Positions 16,944 through 20,667 of a DNA stretch of 20,667 nucleotides are shown one piece after another (the first letter of the stretch is position 1; every line of letters starts with the position of its first letter). Origin of the DNA: Clostridia bacterium (GTDB lineage Bacteria; Bacillota_A; Clostridia; Oscillospirales; UBA929); assembly GCA_026001245.1 (NCBI GenBank), contig BNZR01000024.1, forward strand, positions 1-20,667, in the 5' to 3' direction. The position numbers and the translations under genes were made by a program. The notes under the pieces were generated by a model. That model was not told the origin of the DNA. It did no database searches and saw nothing but the letters and a program-made list of their open reading frames with translations.

Positions 16944-17749
16944 ACAGCCGTATAAGCGAGCATGTTGACAAAGTGTTTGTGGGTGTGGCGCACACCAAGG
17001 AGGCCGCTGACATAAAAGAGGAGCTGCTGGCCAACTTAAACGACAAATACAACGACCTAATCGGGCGCGGAACCGACGAGGACGAGGCCTTCCGCAACGT
17101 AATATCGGGAATCGGCGACATTCAGGGACTGCTGGGCGAGGACGAGATAAAAATCGTGCGCAACCTGACTTCCAACCGCCAAAAAAGCGGCGCGCTTGTG
17201 GCCGCCGGTGTAATGGTGTGCATACTGGCTATCTGTGCCACGATATTATTCGGCGAGATTCTGAATTTCCCGAACATGGCCGCGCTTTCGTTCCTGTCGC
17301 TGGTGGCCATAGGCGTGGGGCTGTTCATCTTCGCCTCGTCCATCGCGCCAAAAAAATACAAGAAAGGCGATGACACATTCGTGGAAACATACAAAGAGAA
17401 AGTCACAGGGCACAGCAAGGACCACCGACTGCGCGGCGCGGTATCCTCAACGCTGTGGCTGATAATCGTGATAGTCTACCTGGGCGTAAGCTTCGTCACC
17501 CATGCGTGGTGGATTACCTGGCTGATTTTCATAGTGGGCGCAATGGTCAACAACATCATAATGTTCCTGATGGGCGACCCCGGCAAAGGCCGCGGACTGC
17601 TAATCTCAACGCTGTGGCTGGGCGCGGTAATCGGGTTCTTTTTGATCGGCTTCTGGCTTCACGCGTGGGCGTGGGCGTGGCTGATATTCCTTGTGGCCGC
17701 CGCCCTGCAACAGCTGATACGCCTGATTCGTATCGCCACGGAGGACTGA
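16940..17749 (+). CDS. HAAS-domain (DUF1700-like) membrane protein
   Basis: Membrane protein (269 aa) with a cytoplasmic N-terminal helical domain (1-70, containing HTKEAADIKEELLANLNDKY) of the HAAS / permease-prefix type, so called because it occurs beside PadR genes. About six membrane helices follow (84-104, 113-134, 168-189, 191-211, 218-239, 243-262). Residues 170-207 and 223-260 are an internal repeat, each starting STLWL, passing HAW and reaching W-L-I-F. The start is ATG 16940, which overlaps padR as ATGA with AGGAGG upstream; an ATG 54 bases earlier would lie inside padR in another frame with no domain match. Function unknown; the HAAS domain is thought to relay signals to or from PadR. 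Confidence 0.85.
   Translation: MNSRISEHVDKVFVGVAHTKEAADIKEELLANLNDKYNDLIGRGTDEDEAFRNVISGIGDIQGLLGEDEIKIVRNLTSNRQKSGALVAAGVMVCILAICATILFGEILNFPNMAALSFLSLVAIGVGLFIFASSIAPKKYKKGDDTFVETYKEKVTGHSKDHRLRGAVSSTLWLIIVIVYLGVSFVTHAWWITWLIFIVGAMVNNIIMFLMGDPGKGRGLLISTLWLGAVIGFFLIGFWLHAWAWAWLIFLVAAALQQLIRLIRIATED
17447..17719 (+). repeat. Internal duplication of a two-helix unit in the HAAS protein
   Basis: Codons 170-207 (17447-17560) and 223-260 (17606-17719) align without gaps: STLWL, V-I, HAW, W-L-I-F and I at the end agree. At DNA level a 16-base stretch, CTCAACGCTGTGGCTG, is identical at 17446-17461 and 17605-17620, 159 bases (53 codons) apart. This points to a tandem duplication with later divergence. 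Confidence 0.75.
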
Positions 17750-17752
17750 CAG

Positions 17753-18703
17753 ATGAAAAAGGTTGTACTGATCCTGTGCATGGTAGTGACGCTGGCCGTT
17801 GCGGCGGGGCTGATTTTTATCATGGTCATGGGCATCAACGGCACAAGCGTCCTGCCTACTCCGATACAGAACTGGCTGGACAAGGTTGAGGTAAATGTTG
17901 ATTTTGGAGGGAACAACGTGGTGGTTCAAGAGGAACGCGTATACACAGACGAGTTGCAAAAGCTTATACTAAACACAAGCAGTCACTCCGTGGACGTTCG
18001 GGCGACCAACGACAAGGACATAACCATACGTCTTTATGCCCCGGAGAACTCGGACGACCGTTTCACCGTGAACAATAACGACGGCACCTGCCGCGTGGAC
18101 ACGGGCGGACGCAACTTCACCATAAGCATAGGCATATTCTTCTTTGAACGCCGCGTTGAAATCGACATACCGCGTGACTGGACGGGCGACGTTGAGTTTT
18201 CCACACAGTCCGGAAGCATGAAGCTTAATGACGACTTTATATGGGACAACGTGACGCTTCACACCTCCTCCGGCAGCCTGACAGCGGACGGCAGTTTGAC
18301 CGCCAACAGCTTCACCTCGGAGACAACCTCCGGCAGTGTCAAGCTGACGGAAGTCACGGCGGAGACGGCCTATATCAAGGCAACCTCCGGCAGTGTGAAA
18401 ATCGGCGAGTTGACTGCGGCGACAACCCTCCACTGCACCTCGGGCAGTCTTAAAGTCGACAAATTCACACCCACGGGCGACAGCTCTATCAAGTCCACGT
18501 CGGGCAGTGTGAACGTGGCAATCCCGGACAGCGTGTCATTTAATTTGGACGTCTCGACAACATCAGGCAGTATAAGCACAGGATTTGACCACAAATTTGA
18601 CAGCGACCGCAAAAACCACGCCACGGCCATAGTCGGCGGCGAGCCGCGCTTGAAGCTGGACGTGAACGTACATTCCGGGAGTGTTAAAATTGCAAAATAC
18701 TAA
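17753..18703 (+). CDS. DUF4097-family beta-solenoid repeat protein
   Basis: Membrane-anchored protein (316 aa). An N-terminal hydrophobic helix (about 4-28) acts as signal anchor, so most of the chain should lie outside. From about residue 150, repeats of 18-21 residues each contain SGS: at 153, 173, 193, 212, 230, 250, 271 and 308, usually as T-S-G-S-V/L followed by alternating hydrophobic residues. This is the pattern of DUF4097, predicted to form a beta-solenoid and often named putative adhesin. The ATG is 3 bp after the HAAS stop, with GGAGGA seven bases upstream. In this setting it is probably a surface partner of the HAAS membrane protein; no ligand or enzyme site is seen. Confidence 0.85.
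   Translation: MKKVVLILCMVVTLAVAAGLIFIMVMGINGTSVLPTPIQNWLDKVEVNVDFGGNNVVVQEERVYTDELQKLILNTSSHSVDVRATNDKDITIRLYAPENSDDRFTVNNNDGTCRVDTGGRNFTISIGIFFFERRVEIDIPRDWTGDVEFSTQSGSMKLNDDFIWDNVTLHTSSGSLTADGSLTANSFTSETTSGSVKLTEVTAETAYIKATSGSVKIGELTAATTLHCTSGSLKVDKFTPTGDSSIKSTSGSVNVAIPDSVSFNLDVSTTSGSISTGFDHKFDSDRKNHATAIVGGEPRLKLDVNVHSGSVKIAKY
18200..18694 (+). repeat. SGS-containing tandem repeats in the DUF4097 gene
   Basis: Eight SGS motifs at spacing 20, 20, 19, 18, 20, 21 and 37 residues. The last gap is close to two units, so one repeat has lost the motif. Some units are still nearly identical in DNA: a 16-base stretch, CAACCTCCGGCAGTGT, occurs at 18324-18339 and 18381-18396, exactly 19 codons apart, suggesting recent unit duplication or conversion. 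Confidence 0.75.
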
Positions 18704-19328
18704 AGTCTGTCACATATTCGGCGGCGGCGATTGCAATCTAACCGAGTTCAAAAGCGGCGACGGCGATCTGACCGTCGCCGCCGATGGCGGTCTGCGCCAT
18801 CTAGCGCGACTGGGCGTAACCCCCGATCTGCTGGTTGGCGACTTCGACTCGTTAGACGCTCTTCCGAGCGGCGTAGAGACCCTGCGCTTTCCCGTAGAAA
18901 AGGACGACACGGACATGTGCCTGGCGGCCAAAGAGGGCTTGCGGCGCGGCTACCGCGTCTTCAAGCTATACGGCGGCATGGGCGGGGAGCGAATATCCCA
19001 CACGCTGGCCAATATCGCGCTACTGGCGTGGCTGTGCGAACAATCCGCCGTGGGGACGCTGATAGACGCAGACACGGAAATTACCGCCGTCCGCGACGGC
19101 GAAATCAGCCTAAACGGCGAGGGACATGTATCGATATTCGCCCACGGCGGCAACGCGCAGGGCGTGAGTGTTAAAGGCATGAAATATAACGCGAGCGGCA
19201 TAACGCTGGAACCGAACGTACCGCTGGGAGTTAGCAACACGTTGCGCGGCAACGGCTTGGTGTCGGTGGAGCGCGGGACGCTGATAGTCGTGCATGAAAA
19301 GGCACTTGACAGCGTTGTCAAAACATAG
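18690..19328 (+). CDS. thiN: Thiamine pyrophosphokinase
   Basis: Makes thiamine diphosphate from thiamine and ATP (212 aa). The TPK signatures are GDFDS (50-54), KDDTD (71-75) and GGMGGERISHTLANIALL (95-112), and the C-terminal thiamine-binding part has GMKYN (163-167) and LGVSNTLRGN (179-188). The third motif has Ser103 where most homologues have Asp before His104. Two starts are possible inside the end of the DUF4097 gene: GTG 18681 or TTG 18690. I prefer TTG, since GGGAG lies about eight bases upstream of it but touches the GTG. In B. subtilis thiN follows prkC-rsgA-rpe; here it has been separated from prkC and joined to the PadR operon. Confidence 0.92.
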   Translation: MQNTKVCHIFGGGDCNLTEFKSGDGDLTVAADGGLRHLARLGVTPDLLVGDFDSLDALPSGVETLRFPVEKDDTDMCLAAKEGLRRGYRVFKLYGGMGGERISHTLANIALLAWLCEQSAVGTLIDADTEITAVRDGEISLNGEGHVSIFAHGGNAQGVSVKGMKYNASGITLEPNVPLGVSNTLRGNGLVSVERGTLIVVHEKALDSVVKT

Positions 19329-19334
19329 TATAAT
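19306..19334 (+). promoter_or_regulatory. Consensus sigma-A promoter across the thiN stop codon
   Basis: TTGACA (19306-19311), 17 bases, TATAAT (19329-19334): perfect hexamers with ideal spacing. The -35 box is in thiN coding sequence and the thiN TAG is in the spacer. The -35 also forms half of a 6-bp inverted repeat, TTGACA-GCGT-TGTCAA (19306-19321), a possible operator. It points at the Lgt-like gene, with a transcript start expected near 19341. Confidence 0.8.
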
Positions 19335-19370
19335 GAATCGAAAATAGTCGCGTTTGCCGTTGTCGCGCTG

Positions 19371-20072
19371 TTGGCAAAACGAGCGGGAAAGGCGAACTAT
19401 ACTGACCTTTCGTATGTGTTCTTATACGGAATCGCGTTTGCAATCCTCGGAGCGGTGTTGTTCCGTACGCTTACAAAACTGCCGTCCGTATTTTGGAACA
19501 TCGAGCTGTGGAAGCAACAAACAGTCGAGCATTTCTTCACGTATCTGTTCGGCGAATATGTGTTTTACGGCGGTCTGCTCGGCGGCTTGTTGGGGATTTA
19601 TATCTATACCCGAAAATACAAACTCTTGATTCTGAAATACTTGGATTTATTCGCCGCACCGGTTGCTTTCGCCCACGCGCTGGGGCGGGTGGGTTGCTAC
19701 TTCGGCGGTTGCTGTTACGGCATTGAGGTGGAGCATGACCACCCGCTGGCGATAATATACCCCGAGTATTCTCTTGCCGCGCCGCCCGGAATACCCCTGC
19801 TGAACGTACCTATTATGGAAGCCGTATTTTTAGCCTTGCTAGGCGGTTTGTTAACCGTGATTTTTCTGCGCGCCAAGAAACCGGGGCTTTGTGCGGCAAC
19901 ATATCTCTTGGCATATTCCGTGTGGCGGTTTATAATAGAGTTCTTCAGAGGGGATTTAATTCGCGGAAAGCTCGGATTGTTCTCCACTTCACAGTACGTG
20001 TCCTTGGCGATTGTCATATCGGTTATTGTGTTCTTCGTTCTGTCCCGCCGCAAAAAAGAAACCCGCCCATGA
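19371..20072 (+). CDS. Lgt-family (prolipoprotein diacylglyceryl transferase-like) membrane protein, N-terminus uncertain
   Basis: Multi-pass membrane protein (233 aa from TTG 19371) of the Lgt superfamily. The core motif is HALGRVGCYFGGCCYG (102-117), and the C-terminal RFIIEFFRGD (186-195) plus STSQYVS (205-211) match Lgt. It has Tyr66 in FYGGLLGG where Lgt of E. coli has the essential His103, and Cys109 where Lgt has Asn, so it is probably a paralogue and may not modify lipoproteins. The first membrane helix looks cut: only a TTG without ribosome binding site is available, and the open frame extends back just to the thiN stop, 42 bases upstream and in the same frame. It could be a truncated gene. 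Base composition seems more AT-rich than its neighbours. Confidence 0.65.
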   Translation: MAKRAGKANYTDLSYVFLYGIAFAILGAVLFRTLTKLPSVFWNIELWKQQTVEHFFTYLFGEYVFYGGLLGGLLGIYIYTRKYKLLILKYLDLFAAPVAFAHALGRVGCYFGGCCYGIEVEHDHPLAIIYPEYSLAAPPGIPLLNVPIMEAVFLALLGGLLTVIFLRAKKPGLCAATYLLAYSVWRFIIEFFRGDLIRGKLGLFSTSQYVSLAIVISVIVFFVLSRRKKETRP

Positions 20073-20083
20073 TTGGGCGGGTT
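20051..20083 (-). terminator. Intrinsic terminator of the right-end minus-strand genes
   Basis: A 10-bp perfect stem, AACCCGCCCA (20060-20069) and TGGGCGGGTT (20074-20083), with a 4-base loop. Read on the minus strand it is followed by TCTTTTTTG, a proper U-tract. It begins at the stop codon of the 20082-20567 gene. On the plus strand it is followed by A residues, so it would end plus-strand transcription poorly. The stem encodes the last codons and stop of the Lgt-like gene. Confidence 0.88.
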
Positions 20084-20567
20084 AAAAAAATATCTCCGAG
20101 GTTCCACGGCCAATGTCCCAATGCTCGGATTCGATAAAATCAAAATCCACGCCGTTTAGGTTGAACTGCTTTATTATAAGCCCCGCCGCTTCCGGGTAAT
20201 CGTTTATCCACGAACCGACCAGCACCTCGAAATACGTTCTGCCGGGCGTATCAATCTGAAACACACGCCCGCGCGGTACTTGCGTGTAGTCCGCAATGTC
20301 TCCAGTTGGCTTTTTTGCCGCTCCAGTCAGTAACGCGTAGGAACTTATCTCCGGCCAGACCTTGGCGTGTAAAGACTTTAACGTCTTTCGGCCTTTCTCA
20401 TTAAACGCAAGCTCCGCCGCGTATGCGTCCTTCACGCCTATAAGTTGCCCCAACTTCGGGTGGTACCAAAACATGCCTACCTTTGGGTCGTCTTGAACCT
20501 CCACATTGTCGCGCATGGTTTGCATAAGCAAACTGTTTTCTTCCTCTGAAACCTTTTTAATCATCAT
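20082..20567 (-). CDS. Conserved hypothetical protein (PRGRVF ... HWDIG family)
   Basis: Soluble-looking protein (161 aa) that I cannot name. There is no signal peptide or membrane helix. Landmarks are VGMFWYHPKLGQLIGV (30-45), VPRGRVFQI (about 97-105), VGSWINDYPEAAGLIIKQF (about 117-135) and SEHWDIGRG near the C-terminus. I recall uncharacterised bacterial proteins with this same order of motifs (GRVF, then W-I-x-DYPEA, then HWDIG), so it is likely a real conserved family without assigned function. It starts at the first of two ATGs at 20567, overlapping the previous gene by 11 bases with no clear ribosome binding site, so translation is probably coupled. It ends at a strong terminator. Pairing with the preceding gene suggests they work together. 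Confidence 0.75.
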   Translation of the reverse strand: MMIKKVSEEENSLLMQTMRDNVEVQDDPKVGMFWYHPKLGQLIGVKDAYAAELAFNEKGRKTLKSLHAKVWPEISSYALLTGAAKKPTGDIADYTQVPRGRVFQIDTPGRTYFEVLVGSWINDYPEAAGLIIKQFNLNGVDFDFIESEHWDIGRGTSEIFF

Positions 20568-20667
20568 CTTCGGTATTGTTGATAAACATATCTTCGGTCT
20601 CCTGTTGCGCCATTTTCAGCCTTTCCGTCAGGGCGACCATGGATTCCACAGAGGCCTGCAGTATCCC
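20557..20667 (-). CDS. Unidentified protein, C-terminal 36 residues only (cut by window edge)
   Basis: An open frame enters from the window edge and ends with TAA at 20557-20559, overlapping the next gene by 11 bases in another frame. The visible part reads as a probable amphipathic helix (ASVESMVALTERLKMAQQ) followed by an acidic tail ending NNTEDDD. The short helix with an acidic end is reminiscent of small helical-hairpin (WXG100-like) proteins, but this is a weak guess from 36 residues. An internal ATG at 20640-20638 could be a start of a very short protein, yet the frame stays open to the edge. Confidence 0.5.
   Translation of the reverse strand, partial: GILQASVESMVALTERLKMAQQETEDMFINNTEDDD

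Noticed and set aside
18681..19371. thiN and the Lgt-like gene as one readthrough fusion, since they share a frame across a TAG
   Set aside because: A shared frame has a one-in-three chance, a strong promoter separates them, and no recoding signal is seen.

Overview
The window looks like chromosomal DNA from a moderately GC-rich Gram-positive bacterium of the class Clostridia, possibly near Oscillospiraceae. The evidence is the conserved Firmicutes order yicC-remA-gmk-rpoZ-priA-def-fmt-rsmB-rlmN-stp-prkC, strong purine-rich ribosome binding sites, consensus sigma-A promoters, frequent TTG/GTG starts, a DUF370/RemA protein and a PASTA-domain kinase. No rRNA, tRNA, CRISPR array or transposase gene was seen. 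The assignment to class is an inference from gene content.

Positions 18-11052 (minus strand) hold one very compact twelve-gene operon. It is read from a TTGACA-17-TATAAT promoter at 11079-11107. It links RNA quality control (YicC), a matrix/biofilm regulator (RemA), GMP kinase, RNA polymerase omega, replication restart (PriA), the two N-formyl-methionine enzymes (Fmt, Def), a membrane zinc protease, two rRNA methyltransferases (RsmB, RlmN) and a phosphatase/kinase signalling pair (Stp, PrkC). Eight of the eleven junctions overlap. Compared with Bacillus subtilis, coaBC is absent between rpoZ and priA, and a YugP-type protease sits between fmt and rsmB.

Positions 11220-13138 (plus strand) encode a three-gene unit like B. 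subtilis yxlE-yxlF-yxlG: a small two-helix PLDc_N protein, an ABC ATPase and an ABC-2 type permease. A second consensus promoter, divergent from the yicC promoter, drives it. Positions 13119-16428 (minus strand) are a copper-handling operon: a three-domain membrane protein (HMA, DsbD_2/SafE-like core, cupredoxin) followed by a Cu(I) P-type ATPase, CopA. An in-frame A7 slippery heptamer lies just after the CopA metal-binding domain.

Positions 16605-19328 (plus strand) contain padR, a HAAS-domain membrane protein, a DUF4097 repeat protein and thiamine pyrophosphokinase, packed as one operon. Nested inverted repeats overlap the padR promoter, as expected for autoregulation. A further consensus promoter lies across the thiN stop codon and faces an Lgt-like membrane protein (19371-20072) that seems to lack its N-terminus. 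The window ends with a minus-strand pair of unrecognised genes, one cut by the window edge, that finish at a clear intrinsic terminator placed inside the 3' end of the Lgt-like gene.

The best candidates for something under-described are the possible CopA frameshift site, the PadR/HAAS/DUF4097 envelope module with its internal duplications, the thiN/Lgt-like junction, and the unknown pair at the right end.
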